Numbered from the stretch's first letter, positions 47,586-56,553 are shown. The stretch: 64,000 nt of DNA from Psychrobacter sp. JB385 (GCF_900163785.1 NZ_FUKN01000001.1:124001-188000); one strand, 5' to 3'. Translations and numbers: made by a program. The notes: generated by a model from the sequence alone, not told the origin.

Positions 47586-47769
47586 TCTGCTGGACATTGT
47601 TTAAGCTCATGACGAGTCTGTCTAATGAGTACTCCTGATTATTCTCAAAGAAAAGCAGCAATGAAGGTCTATTTGTCATGTATCTATTATACCTGCATGA
47701 CAATGACCTTACTATGGACAGCTATCGCCGTTTGGTTGCGCTTTAAATGTCTTATTAATTGGTGGCAAA

Positions 47770-48498
47770 ATGAAATGTATTGCATATATCAGCAGAACAC
47801 CTACAAGTGATCGTAGCGTTCGTATGCCTACTGGATTATCAGACATCATTAGCGTCTCTCGCAAGCATAATCCACAATCGCAAATCACTGGCATTATCTC
47901 CTATCGAGAAGGACAGTATCTGCAAATCATTGAAGGACCTCATGTTGAAGTTGACAAGTTGATGGCCAAAATAGCAGCCGATCCTAGGCATGAAGATCTT
48001 TGGATTTTTCTTGATGGACCTGTGGCAAAACGTAGCTTTGACAGTTGGGCAGTTAACGTATTTAATTTCGTCGATCAAAGCGTACTGTTCAATACTTTTA
48101 TTGAAAATAATATCGGGGTTTTAACGGCTTTTGACGAAAATCAAAAGAGTCGCATTCAACCCTTTATCGATATAAAGCAATCTGACGCTGTGCTTGAAAA
48201 GCATTATGAAGATAAAGATCTTAGATTGTTGGCTTGGCCTGATTTGAACACAGTCAGCCAGCCTCAAATGGTGATGAATTTGTGCATTAAACTGACCAAA
48301 AAACCTTATCCATTTAATGCGTTGAGTAGTAGTGGTGAGTTTGGTACATCGCACCAAGTCACACAAATGATCAGGGCATTCGACCAATTGGGCATACTCA
48401 GTGTCACCGAGTCAGCGCCCGTTAAAGAACAAGTCGTTATTGAAAAAAAGCCTAATAAATTTTATGGTGCCATCAAAAAATTCTTAGGGATGAGGTAA
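47770..48498 (+). CDS. BLUF-domain blue-light photoreceptor with C-terminal effector region
   Basis: 242 residues. The BLUF domain (about 1-100) has the key flavin-site residues: Tyr6, Asn34 in '[12 protein letters not shown]', Gln52 in '[10 protein letters not shown]' and 'DPRHEDLW'. A Trp (W93 in 'SFDSWAVN') is at the semi-conserved position. These support FAD binding and a blue-light-switched hydrogen-bond network. Residues 100-225 match no family I know. The C-terminus '[14 protein letters not shown]' could be a membrane-binding amphipathic helix. GGTGG precedes the ATG. It is followed after four bases by a small GTPase gene, so light input to the GTPase is the natural inference. Confidence 0.9.
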   Translation: MKCIAYISRTPTSDRSVRMPTGLSDIISVSRKHNPQSQITGIISYREGQYLQIIEGPHVEVDKLMAKIAADPRHEDLWIFLDGPVAKRSFDSWAVNVFNFVDQSVLFNTFIENNIGVLTAFDENQKSRIQPFIDIKQSDAVLEKHYEDKDLRLLAWPDLNTVSQPQMVMNLCIKLTKKPYPFNALSSSGEFGTSHQVTQMIRAFDQLGILSVTESAPVKEQVVIEKKPNKFYGAIKKFLGMR

Positions 48499-48502
48499 AA
48501 AA

Positions 48503-49036
48503 TTGAATTATCAAAAGCTAGCTATCATTGGTGAGGTAGGTGCCGGAAAGACACGTCTGGTCAAAACGTTAAGTGAAATCAGCCCTATCGAGACAGAAGC
48601 AAAATCCAGCATCGATATTGGTAAAGAGTTCACCACAGTGGGTATTGATTATGGGCGAATCACCCTCTCTGAGGATATGGCATTGGGTATTTATGGCGTC
48701 CCAGGTCAAGAACGTTTTTCTTTTTTGTGGGAGTTTGTCAATCAATCGCTATGGGGATTGCTTATTTTAATCAAGCATGGCGAGACACCTGACTATGCCA
48801 ATTTAGACAAGCTACTGCATTTTTTTGCGCCAGAAAAAAACCAAACCACCTGTATCGTAGGTATCACCCATTGTGAAGGTGCTGATAAACAAAGCGTCGC
48901 CGCGCTCGGGCAAGAAATTAGAGTGATGCTGATGCAGCATAATGTGGTCGCACCCGTGATCAACACAGATCCTAGAAGCAAAGAGTCCGCTGTGTCTCTT
49001 CTGTCTTTATTCAATACTCTTAACAACCAAGATTGA
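48503..49036 (+). CDS. MglA-like small Ras-superfamily GTPase
   Basis: 177 residues starting with TTG, seven bases after GAGG. P-loop is residues 10-17 (GEVGAGKT), a Thr-containing switch I lies at '[10 protein letters not shown]', and switch II is '[11 protein letters not shown]' with the PGQ found in MglA-type GTPases instead of the Ras DTAGQ. The base-recognition motif is non-standard ('GITHCEGAD' in place of NKxD). It should cycle between GTP and GDP in the cytoplasm. It is flanked by two roadblock genes and overlaps the second, recalling MglA/MglB polarity switches. GTP specificity is inferred. Confidence 0.84.
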   Translation: MNYQKLAIIGEVGAGKTRLVKTLSEISPIETEAKSSIDIGKEFTTVGIDYGRITLSEDMALGIYGVPGQERFSFLWEFVNQSLWGLLILIKHGETPDYANLDKLLHFFAPEKNQTTCIVGITHCEGADKQSVAALGQEIRVMLMQHNVVAPVINTDPRSKESAVSLLSLFNTLNNQD

Positions 49037-49449
49037 TGTTCGATATGACTACACCAAACGAAAAATCACCTGCAAAAATCGCATTGTTACGCCACATGAA
49101 AGCGCTATGTGAAGCCAACAGAGAAATCATATTGGCAAGCCTTTGTACGACAGATGGGTTTCCTATCAGCTGCTTTTCAATCAGCGATCTGAGTAATCAG
49201 GCTGATAAGTTTGCAGCGATGAGCAGTACGCTGTCTGCTCTCAGTGATTCATCTGCCACGCAAATGAAGCAGGGCAAATGCGACATTACGATTGTTGAAG
49301 CGACTTCTGGCAATATTTTATTTGTCAAAACAGACTATATCGGCAAACCCTGTGTATTGACAGTGGTTGCACAGAATAGAATGACCTTGGCAGAAGCCAG
49401 ATATAAAACCAAAAAACTGATGGGTGAAATCTCAGCGATTACTGAGTAG
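49036..49449 (+). CDS. roadblock/LC7-domain protein 2
   Basis: 137 residues. The ATG shares a base with the TGA of the GTPase gene, implying translational coupling. Fold signatures: helix 'IALLRHMKALCEANREIILA' then strand 'SLCTTDGFPISCFS', central 'TLSALSDSSATQMKQGKCD', and 'NILFVKTDYIGKPCVLTVVA' followed by 'TLAEARYKTKKLM'. This is the roadblock/LC7 order, and closer to the canonical MglB pattern (TxDGxP) than the first roadblock protein. In Myxococcus and Thermus the roadblock dimer acts as GTPase-activating protein. Probable direct partner of the GTPase. Confidence 0.83.
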   Translation: MFDMTTPNEKSPAKIALLRHMKALCEANREIILASLCTTDGFPISCFSISDLSNQADKFAAMSSTLSALSDSSATQMKQGKCDITIVEATSGNILFVKTDYIGKPCVLTVVAQNRMTLAEARYKTKKLMGEISAITE

Positions 49450-49535
49450 AGTGAAATTATTGACAGTAGAGCGCTTCGTAGACTAGCTTCGACGCTATAC
49501 TTTGTAAAAGAGTCACCTGACTCAATCAAATCCTA

Positions 49536-50441
49536 TCAAAAATCATCCCAGTATGGATTTTCACCAAATCGCTCAGCAATATGATCAATCAGATAGCGAC
49601 AGCGCTGTGATAAAAATCGATTCTTCGGATAAACAGCATAGGCGCTGAGTGTGGGCAGTTGATATTGCTGAAGAATAGGCAACAGATCGCCTTGTGCCAA
49701 TCTCTGATAAGCAATAAAAGTTGGTATAAAAATAATACCATGACCTTTTACCGCCAGATCTAATAAGAATTCACCGTTAGTGGCTTTAATCCTAGCCTTA
49801 ATCGTATGGCTGTGCTTTTTGCCTTGAGCGTCAGTCAGCTCAAGGTTGCTGGTTTTACCAAGACCATATTGCAAAAACTCATGACCTTCTAAGTCCTCTA
49901 ACATTTTCGGCGTCCCCATTTTGTTTAAATAATCGGGACTGGCGCAGAGAGCATAACGAATCACCGCCAGACGCTTTGCTTGATAGCTTGAGTCTTGCAA
50001 CTCCCTAATACGAATAGCCAACTCATATCCTTCCTCAATAAGATCAACGTGACGATCAGAGAAATTCAACTCAAAATCTAGATTGGGGTGTTGATTGGCA
50101 TAGTCATCAATCACATCGTTCAGATGCATAAGGCCAAATGATAGGGGCGCTGTTATCTTTAGCGTACCCTCAATGCGCGTGGATGCGCCACTGGTTTGCT
50201 CGTTCATTGCATCAACAGCACTTAAGATATCGTTCACCTTTTGGTAATACTGCTCGCCCGCTTGGGTCAGGTGAGACTGCCGCGTGGTTCTGCTGATAAG
50301 CTGACTGCCCAAACGCGTTTCTAACTCTTTAAGACGACGGCTGACGGCAGATTTGGCAATATTTAACTGCTCGGCCGCTTTGGTGATACTGCCTGCTTCC
50401 ACAATGCGCACAAACATTGCCATATCTTCTAACTGGCCCAT
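49536..50441 (-). CDS. LysR-family transcriptional regulator
   Basis: About 301 residues, 'crgA/AaeR-like' branch by look: N-terminal helix-turn-helix 'FVRIVEAGSITKAAEQLNIA' and 'KSAVSRRLKELETRLG', then a substrate-binding domain. A first ATG at 50447 is two bases from GAGG; the next ATG at 50441 is better spaced. Divergent from the DoxX gene, which is the likely target. Effector unknown. Confidence 0.87.
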   Translation of the reverse strand: MGQLEDMAMFVRIVEAGSITKAAEQLNIAKSAVSRRLKELETRLGSQLISRTTRQSHLTQAGEQYYQKVNDILSAVDAMNEQTSGASTRIEGTLKITAPLSFGLMHLNDVIDDYANQHPNLDFELNFSDRHVDLIEEGYELAIRIRELQDSSYQAKRLAVIRYALCASPDYLNKMGTPKMLEDLEGHEFLQYGLGKTSNLELTDAQGKKHSHTIKARIKATNGEFLLDLAVKGHGIIFIPTFIAYQRLAQGDLLPILQQYQLPTLSAYAVYPKNRFLSQRCRYLIDHIAERFGENPYWDDF

Positions 50442-50578
50442 CTTCATTACCTCATGATTGTTCTAAAATTAAGAACTTATATTTGTAATTATTGCTGTTT
50501 ATCCATTTATAGTCAACGCTTACACTGGTGTCATTCTTTGTACACGAACCCTATCACACATATTTTTGGAGAATCATA

Positions 50579-50980
50579 ATGGACAAATTACAATCATTGA
50601 GTGCCCCTATTGGTCGCTTGCTTCTATCGCTGATTTTTATTTTTTCAGGTTTTAATAAGATAACAGGATATGCAGCGACTCAAGGCTATATGGAGTCAAT
50701 GGGCGTGCCAGGTATGCTGCTACCATTGGTCATTGCGCTTGAGCTGTTCGGTGGTATTGCGATCTTACTTGGGTTTAAAGCGCGTGTGATTGCGGTGTTG
50801 TTTGTGGGATTCAATATTGTCTCAGCGCTTTTGTTTCATCAGTTCTGGATTGATGCCTCGCAGATGAATCCATTTATGAAAAACATTGCCATCGCAGGTG
50901 GTTTTTTGATGATTTTTGCTCATGGCCCAGGTGCTTACTCGATGGATAATAGTCAGGCTCGCAAACGCTTAGTGCAGTAG
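50579..50980 (+). CDS. DoxX-family membrane protein
   Basis: 133 residues with four hydrophobic helices. 'IGRLLLSLIFIFSGFNKITG' at the N-terminus and 'LFGGIAILLGFKARVIAVL' match DoxX proteins, which are linked to quinone or thiosulfate oxidation and to oxidative stress. GGAG precedes ATG 50579; codons upstream in the same frame lack a ribosome site. It lies next to a divergent LysR regulator, a common pairing in this family. Confidence 0.87.
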   Translation: MDKLQSLSAPIGRLLLSLIFIFSGFNKITGYAATQGYMESMGVPGMLLPLVIALELFGGIAILLGFKARVIAVLFVGFNIVSALLFHQFWIDASQMNPFMKNIAIAGGFLMIFAHGPGAYSMDNSQARKRLVQ

Positions 50981-51016
50981 TCTTAAATAAAAAAAGACAC
51001 GACAATGATAACCTAT

Positions 51017-51084
51017 GGCCAGCGATATATTTTCGTAGTTTCTGTCTGCGAAGGCATAACAAGCAACAAAATATGACGTTGGCA
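51017..51084. repeat. dispersed palindromic repeat, copy C
   Basis: 68 bp from GGCCAGC to GTTGGCA, opposite orientation to copy A (29350-29417), with matching blocks ATATATTTTCGTAG and GTCTGCGAAGGCA, and same orientation as copy B (34884-34947). Between the DoxX gene and the FMN reductase gene. Confidence 0.75.
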
Positions 51085-51164
51085 GCGCTGTCTTTATTTT
51101 GGATTGGCTATAATAATCCTCAAACAGTGCAACGAGCATTTTATCATCCTTATAAGGAGTCATC

Positions 51165-51719
51165 ATGAGCGCACCAATAAAGATTGCCCTAATAATCGGC
51201 AGCTTGCGCAAGGCATCAATCAATCGCAAGTTTGCAGCATATATCTTGTCGCAAATGCCAAAGAATGTCATGGTTGAAGAGGTACATATTGCAGATTTGC
51301 CGCTTTATAATCAAGATTATGATGACACAACGATAGACAGCTATGAGCGTGTCCGTCAGCAATTAAAAGCCGCTGATGCAGTGCTGATTGTCACGCCAGA
51401 GCATAACCGTACGATGCCCGCTGCCCTAAAGAATGTGATCGATATTGCTTCGCGCCCTTATAAAGAGAGCGTTTGGCGCGATAAAAAAGTAGCCGTCGTG
51501 ACAGCGTCACCAAGCAATTATGGCGGTATCAATAGCGGGCTTGATGTACACAAAAGCATGCAAATGTTATCTGCAAAAATGATGATTCATCCAGAGGTGT
51601 ATCTGAGCCGCGCGACTGAAAGCTTAAACGACGACGGTAGTGTCACTGAACGAACCCAGCAATATCTGCAAAAATTCGTTGATGATTTGGTTGTATTTGT
51701 AGGAAGTCATGGTGCCTAA
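51165..51719 (+). CDS. NAD(P)H-dependent FMN reductase
   Basis: 184 residues, flavodoxin-like fold. 'IGSLRKASINRKFA' is the FMN-phosphate loop of the SsuE/chromate-reductase group, and 'VTPEHNRTMPAALKNVID' is the central signature (usually PEYN). Members reduce FMN, quinones, azo dyes or chromate. AAGGAG precedes the ATG. The 3' end overlaps the DUF1275 gene by 11 bases. Confidence 0.88.
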   Translation: MSAPIKIALIIGSLRKASINRKFAAYILSQMPKNVMVEEVHIADLPLYNQDYDDTTIDSYERVRQQLKAADAVLIVTPEHNRTMPAALKNVIDIASRPYKESVWRDKKVAVVTASPSNYGGINSGLDVHKSMQMLSAKMMIHPEVYLSRATESLNDDGSVTERTQQYLQKFVDDLVVFVGSHGA

Positions 51720-52461
51720 CTCCGTATCTGACCAAAATAATAGTCTACATAGCACTCAAGGTAATGGGGTATTACCGCCAAGTTTTTGGCAACGCTACCG
51801 AGCACCTGTCTTGTTAACCATCGTTGGTGGCGCCATCGATACCATTGGTTTTATCGCCTTATTTGGGTTTTTTACAGCGCATGTCACAGGCAACTTGGTG
51901 ATGGCAGGAAGTGGATTGGTCAAAGGTGAGGATGGCTTATGGATTAAGCTTGCAGCCTTACCACTGTTTGTATTGACAGTGATGGTGACCAAGACTTTTA
52001 TTGATAAGAGTAAAAAACGAACATTGATATTAAGTCATTTGTTTCTTGCCGAAGCCTTTTTTTTGACCGCGTTTATGATTGCAGGTTTGTATTATCAACC
52101 CTTTGTAGGGGCGGGTAGTCTCATGGTCGCACTCACAGGTGGGCTTGGTTTGATTGCTCTAGCTATACGAAATACGGCAAGCAAGACGCTGATCAAACAT
52201 ATGAGCCCAACGGTACTCATGACAGGTAATACCACGCAGCTCGGTATCAATTTGACCGATTATGTCAACAATCGCACGCCTGAAAATGCCAAAAAACTGG
52301 GTCATAGCTCAGCATTGGTTTTTAGCTTTTTGATTGGGGCATTGGTCGGTGCGCTGTTATATCTTGAGCTGAGCTTTTGGGCAGTGGGATTGTTCGTATT
52401 ACCCGTACTGTATTTGGCTGTCTTGGCACGTGATGAAGCGTTTTTGAGCCATGTTGGTTAG
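51709..52461 (+). CDS. YoaK/DUF1275-family membrane protein
   Basis: 250 residues, about six transmembrane helices. Features of DUF1275 are 'IVGGAIDTIGFIALFGFFTAHVTGN' region (keeping the AHVTGN turn), and 'HMSPTVLMTGNTTQLG' in the second half. Function of the family is unknown; some members are predicted transporters. It overlaps the end of the FMN reductase gene and is probably co-translated with it. Confidence 0.86.
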   Translation: MVPNSVSDQNNSLHSTQGNGVLPPSFWQRYRAPVLLTIVGGAIDTIGFIALFGFFTAHVTGNLVMAGSGLVKGEDGLWIKLAALPLFVLTVMVTKTFIDKSKKRTLILSHLFLAEAFFLTAFMIAGLYYQPFVGAGSLMVALTGGLGLIALAIRNTASKTLIKHMSPTVLMTGNTTQLGINLTDYVNNRTPENAKKLGHSSALVFSFLIGALVGALLYLELSFWAVGLFVLPVLYLAVLARDEAFLSHVG

Positions 52462-52562
52462 GGCGTTGCATGTCTCAATCCTTTGAAAGGCAAAACGATT
52501 ATTTCAACAGTATTCGTTCAATAAAACGCCTTATTATCCAATAAAAAAGAAAAATTAAAAAT

Positions 52563-52599
52563 AAGAACGCCGTGTCGCAAAGAGACGGCGTTTTTTTTG
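52563..52599 (+). terminator. terminator after the DUF1275 gene
   Basis: Stem AACGCCGT / ACGGCGTT with a loop of about 11 bases and eight T. Confidence 0.85.
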
Positions 52600-52614
52600 T
52601 CTCAATTAATTAGG

Positions 52615-52935
52615 TTAAGGAGTGGCGTTATGAAAGACAGAGTTGTCTTGGTATTGTGGGTGCTTGTCGATATAGGCGCTGACATACGGGCAGATAGGTT
52701 TTACCCTTAAATGCTTAGCAGCTGCATCATCTAAGATAGATTGAACCAGATAACCTGCAATACCTGGTCCGCTCAGCTCCTTTGCAACCTCAGTATGGAG
52801 ATAGGCAATGCCTTTTTCGCCTTGACTGGTGGTAAAAAATTCATAATCTTCGAAGGCAATATATCCATCAACGTGGATCTCGAAACGCTTTTGTGCTGCA
52901 TTGTCTATCAGCTCATGGCTCAATTCATTTGACAT
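52615..52935 (-). CDS. GNAT-related N-acetyltransferase (YjdJ/Gcn5-like short family)
   Basis: About 106 residues. The short GNAT form is recognised by 'KGIAYLHTEVAKELSGPGIAG' region and 'ILDDAAAKHLRVKPICPYV', the acetyl-CoA-binding turn and the following helix-strand. The family usually has a C-terminal 'PxCPY' as seen here. Substrate unknown. Two in-frame ATGs (52941, 52935) are possible. Convergent with the DUF1275 gene. Confidence 0.84.
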   Translation of the reverse strand: MSNELSHELIDNAAQKRFEIHVDGYIAFEDYEFFTTSQGEKGIAYLHTEVAKELSGPGIAGYLVQSILDDAAAKHLRVKPICPYVSAYIDKHPQYQDNSVFHNATP

Positions 52936-53223
52936 AGTCATATTCCTTTATATAGCTAAACGCAAGTCGGTTGATAATATTAAATTAACTGTCTGGCGAC
53001 GTAATTGAACATATTCATTGAGCACGGTAACCGCATATACTGAATGCTCTTTATGATTATATTACGTTATATATAGACACATTGTTCTATAAATAAGAAT
53101 AGTTATTTGCATTAATGCTTATTTATCTGTCTATAGTCAACAATTATAATAGATTCATTGTTTAGGCAAGGTCATTCATGAATTGTCCTAAAAGGTTAGA
53201 TTACTGATAAATAAGGATATGTT

Positions 53224-53937
53224 ATGAAAACTATCTATCATGCAGCAAATTCTCGTGGCGATGCCAATCATGGTTGGCTCAAAAGCAAGCACACTTTTAG
53301 TTTTGCCAATTATCACAATCCTGCACGTATGGGTTTTGGGGCTTTACGGGTCATCAATGACGACTTTGTCATTGGTGGTCAAGGCTTTGGTAAGCATTCA
53401 CACCGCGACATGGAGATCATCAGCATTCCCTTGTCTGGCAAGCTTGGTCATGGTGACAACATCGGCAATGCAGGTATTATTGAGACAGGCGAAATTCAAG
53501 TGATGTCAGCAGGTACAGGCATCACTCATAGCGAAATGAATGGCGATGCCAACGAACCTGTGAAGTTTTTACAGATTTGGGTTATTCCTAACAAAATGAG
53601 TGTCAATCCTCGTTATCAGCAAATCCGTATGGATGACATCATGCAACCAAACGCGTTTAACCAAGTTCTGTCACCGAATGCGGATGATGCTGGCGTATGG
53701 ATTCATCAAAACGCTTGGTTTAGCATGGGTGATTTTGATAAAGGTGTGACGCAGACTTATCATATAAAAGATGCAAATAACGGTGCTTATATTTTTGTCA
53801 TCAGTGGTAAGGTAGTCATCAATGGTCAGGTTTTGAACGCCCGAGATGGTCTTGGTATGTCAGACACTGTCGACTTCACCATGGAAGTAGAAGAAGATGC
53901 CAATGTCTTAGTCATGGATGTGCCGATGTCGTTTTAG
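53224..53937 (+). CDS. pirin-family protein 1
   Basis: 237 residues, bicupin. Metal ligands are in 'KHSHRDMEIISI' and 'SAGTGITHSEMN', the pirin signature. Bacterial pirins can act as quercetinases or as redox-sensing partners. AAGGA lies before the ATG. A second, longer pirin gene follows 132 bases downstream, so the pair may have related roles. Confidence 0.9.
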   Translation: MKTIYHAANSRGDANHGWLKSKHTFSFANYHNPARMGFGALRVINDDFVIGGQGFGKHSHRDMEIISIPLSGKLGHGDNIGNAGIIETGEIQVMSAGTGITHSEMNGDANEPVKFLQIWVIPNKMSVNPRYQQIRMDDIMQPNAFNQVLSPNADDAGVWIHQNAWFSMGDFDKGVTQTYHIKDANNGAYIFVISGKVVINGQVLNARDGLGMSDTVDFTMEVEEDANVLVMDVPMSF

Positions 53938-54069
53938 GTGGGTTAAGTGACCTTTAAAAGTGTTTTTTTAAAGTCATTTTTTTAAAGCTACTTTGCTCAA
54001 AGACACTTTCTGAGCGCTAGTAATTGAGCGCTATGACGCAAATACTCATTGCATATTGAGAGGTGAATA

Positions 54070-55008
54070 ATGACGATTAAAACCCTAGAGCCAAGATTGG
54101 CAAGTGTTGGTGGTATTCCCATCGCGCGATTATTACCCAATAAAGGCAATCAGCCAATTGGTGCTTGGTGCTTTTTGGATCACGCTGGCCCTGCTGAGTT
54201 TGGTGATGATGAGTTAGGTATGCAAGTGGGTCGTCATCCGCACATCAATTTGCAAACCTTTAGCTGGATGCTAAATGGCGAAGTACTGCACAAAGACAGT
54301 TTGGGCAATGAGCAGGTCATCACCAAAAACCAAGTCAATGTCATGACCGCAGGTACAGGATTGACGCAAGGCATCAGCCATACCGAGCAAAGCGTCTTTC
54401 CAGACACGGGTGGCTCACCAGATGCCGCACGAGGTCTGAGTATGGTGCAGCTATGGATTGCGCTACCGACCGATCAAAAAATCGAGCGTAGCTTCCATCA
54501 TTATCCCAAATTGCCTACGTGGCGTGAGGGTGGTGCCGAGATGATCCTCACCACAGGCAGTTATGTCAGTGTGACCGGTGAGCATTATCAAGCACCGACC
54601 ATACAATACTCAAAAATGATCGGTATGGATGTAAATTTTCTAGAAGCGGGTGACGTCACGCTCAATCTAGAACCCAGCTTTGAGTATGGTATCTTGGTCA
54701 CAGAAGGACACATCGAATCTGAAGGCAAAGTATGCGAAAAAGATCAATTGTTTCGCTTTCACGATTCAGATGTGGCCAACAACCGCAGTATCAAACTGTC
54801 GGCAAAAAAAGGCACTCGAGTGATGTTCATCGGTGGTGAGCCGCTCAGCAATCAGGTGCTACTATGGTGGAACTTTGTCGCCGATAACAAGCAGGAACTC
54901 GAACAATCTATTATTGATTGGAATAATGGTCATGAGCGGTTCGGAGAGGTTGATTCTATGATGAAGCGTCTACCTTCACCAGAGCTGCCTCAAGGCTTCA
55001 AAGGGTAG
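54070..55008 (+). CDS. pirin-family protein 2
   Basis: 312 residues, longer than pirin 1 and with full C-terminal cupin region. Signatures 'GRHPHINLQTFSWMLNGEV' (metal-binding His) and 'AGTGLTQGISHTEQS' are clear. The C-terminal 'VMFIGGEPLSNQVLLWWNF' is typical of the longer pirins. The two pirins are only distantly similar, so they are not a recent tandem duplication. GAGAGG precedes the ATG. Function probably metal-dependent dioxygenase or redox-linked regulation. Confidence 0.9.
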   Translation: MTIKTLEPRLASVGGIPIARLLPNKGNQPIGAWCFLDHAGPAEFGDDELGMQVGRHPHINLQTFSWMLNGEVLHKDSLGNEQVITKNQVNVMTAGTGLTQGISHTEQSVFPDTGGSPDAARGLSMVQLWIALPTDQKIERSFHHYPKLPTWREGGAEMILTTGSYVSVTGEHYQAPTIQYSKMIGMDVNFLEAGDVTLNLEPSFEYGILVTEGHIESEGKVCEKDQLFRFHDSDVANNRSIKLSAKKGTRVMFIGGEPLSNQVLLWWNFVADNKQELEQSIIDWNNGHERFGEVDSMMKRLPSPELPQGFKG

Positions 55009-55222
55009 TATTACAAAGTAGTATCACAAATGGCATTTGTTAATTTAGCTTTCTCATATTCTTGTTTGGTTAAGTTTTTTTACAAAAAAGAAATATGGGT
55101 TTGAGCCAATTACTACCATAATGATGCAAATTATGAACGAAGAAAATCAGAAGTATCGTTTTAAAGTAACGTGTTAGTCCTATTGATTAACCAGATTTAT
55201 ATCAACAATGTGGAGAAGTACT

Positions 55223-55834
55223 ATGTCAGATCTAAAAACACTACAGCAATTGGCTGAAAAACGTCGCTCAATCTATGCGTTAAATGACCAACTGCCAGTG
55301 TCTAATGATGAAGTCGTTCAGGTAGTTGAGCATGCTATTTTGCATACACCATCATCGTTTAACTCACAATCAACGCGTATCGTTGTTTTGTTTGGCGATG
55401 ACCATAATAAACTATGGGACATAACAGAAGAGACATTACGTGTCATCGTTGGTGATGAAGAGGCATTCCAATCAACCAAAGAAAAAATCGCTGGTTTTAG
55501 AAATGGCGCTGGTACGGTTTTATTTTTTGAAGATCAGGCAGTTGTCAGAGGCATGCAAGATGCGGCGCCTCTTTATGCAGAAAATTTCCCAATTTGGTCT
55601 ACGCAAACCAACGCCATGCATCAGTATGTGATCTGGACAGCATTGGCCAGTATCGAAGTCGGCGCGAACTTACAGCATTACAATCCTGTCATCGATGAAA
55701 GAGTGGCTAACGCTTGGAACGTTGATGAAAACTGGGAATTGAAAGCACAAATGGTATTTGGCGGTATCGAGCAACCAGCAGGTGAAAAATCATTCAAACC
55801 TGTTGAAGAGCGTCTAAAAGTCTTTGGTGCATAA
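55223..55834 (+). CDS. nitroreductase-family protein (fungal Frm2/Hbn1-like group)
   Basis: About 203 residues. 'LAEKRRSIYALNDQLPVSND' (FMN-phosphate Arg-Arg-Ser) and 'AILHTPSSFNSQSTRIVVLF' are signatures of the Frm2-like nitroreductases; 'MHQYVIWTALASIEVGANLQ' is the dimer helix. It should be an FMN-dependent NAD(P)H oxidoreductase. GGAGAA precedes ATG 55223, so the few codons upstream are excluded. It has its own terminator. Confidence 0.9.
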   Translation: MSDLKTLQQLAEKRRSIYALNDQLPVSNDEVVQVVEHAILHTPSSFNSQSTRIVVLFGDDHNKLWDITEETLRVIVGDEEAFQSTKEKIAGFRNGAGTVLFFEDQAVVRGMQDAAPLYAENFPIWSTQTNAMHQYVIWTALASIEVGANLQHYNPVIDERVANAWNVDENWELKAQMVFGGIEQPAGEKSFKPVEERLKVFGA

Positions 55835-55855
55835 TAAAGCAGATTGATGCGACAG

Positions 55856-55894
55856 AAAAAAGCGCCACTCAATAATTGAGCGGCGCTTTTTTTA
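55856..55894. terminator. bidirectional terminator after the nitroreductase gene
   Basis: Stem AGCGCC-A-CTCAA / TTGAG-C-GGCGCT with A-run left and T-run right, serving the convergent Mpo1-like gene as well. Confidence 0.9.
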
Positions 55895-55928
55895 TACTTA
55901 AAAATCAACCATGCTTACCGAACCATGA

Positions 55929-56372
55929 TTATGGTTTGGAGCGCATCAGACTATTGGCGACCCATGCCGGACCAATCAATAAGAACTGTAAATCTTCAAA
56001 GAATGAAGGTTTTTTGCCTTCGATTTTATGACCGATAAATTGCCCAATCCAAGCCACGATAAAAATACCTGCCCAGACTTTAAATCCCCAAGGCAGTAAT
56101 GCCATTACTGATAGGCAAATTAAGATAAACATACCCATCGCTAAAAAAAGCGGTGTGGACAAGCGCATATAAAATAACAGTACTAGGGCGCTTAGGACTA
56201 AGGTCAACCACACAGAAAGCGACATTCCCATACCTAATAAACTGACAAAGATGGTGGGGACACATAGCCAATGGATTTTTTTGTTGACCAAGTTTTGATG
56301 ACTGACTGCATACTCACTGAGCCATTGTTCAAGCGTGCGTTTAGACACTCGTTGCTGACGATTGCGAGACAT
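55929..56372 (-). CDS. Mpo1/DUF962-family membrane protein
   Basis: 147 residues, four hydrophobic helices. 'LSEYAVSHQNLVNKKIHWLC' and 'WIGQFIGHKIEGKKPSF' carry the His residues typical of the YGL010w/Mpo1 (DUF962) family. Yeast Mpo1 is an iron-dependent dioxygenase of 2-hydroxy fatty acids; bacterial roles are little known. AAGGAGG before ATG 56372 excludes 22 further upstream codons. Confidence 0.87.
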   Translation of the reverse strand: MSRNRQQRVSKRTLEQWLSEYAVSHQNLVNKKIHWLCVPTIFVSLLGMGMSLSVWLTLVLSALVLLFYMRLSTPLFLAMGMFILICLSVMALLPWGFKVWAGIFIVAWIGQFIGHKIEGKKPSFFEDLQFLLIGPAWVANSLMRSKP

Positions 56373-56553
56373 ACTAACCTCCTTGTTAGCTATTGATATG
56401 ATGGATAGACATGCATGACGCTTTTGGTAATCAGACAATCCTTGGTATCAGTTGTAGCATTAATTGAGTGTATCTGTCATTTTATCTAGTAGACGGCACA
56501 GTCAAATCGAATGTACCGCCCGACCAGTTACTCAGACTCAAACGCTCTTTTCT

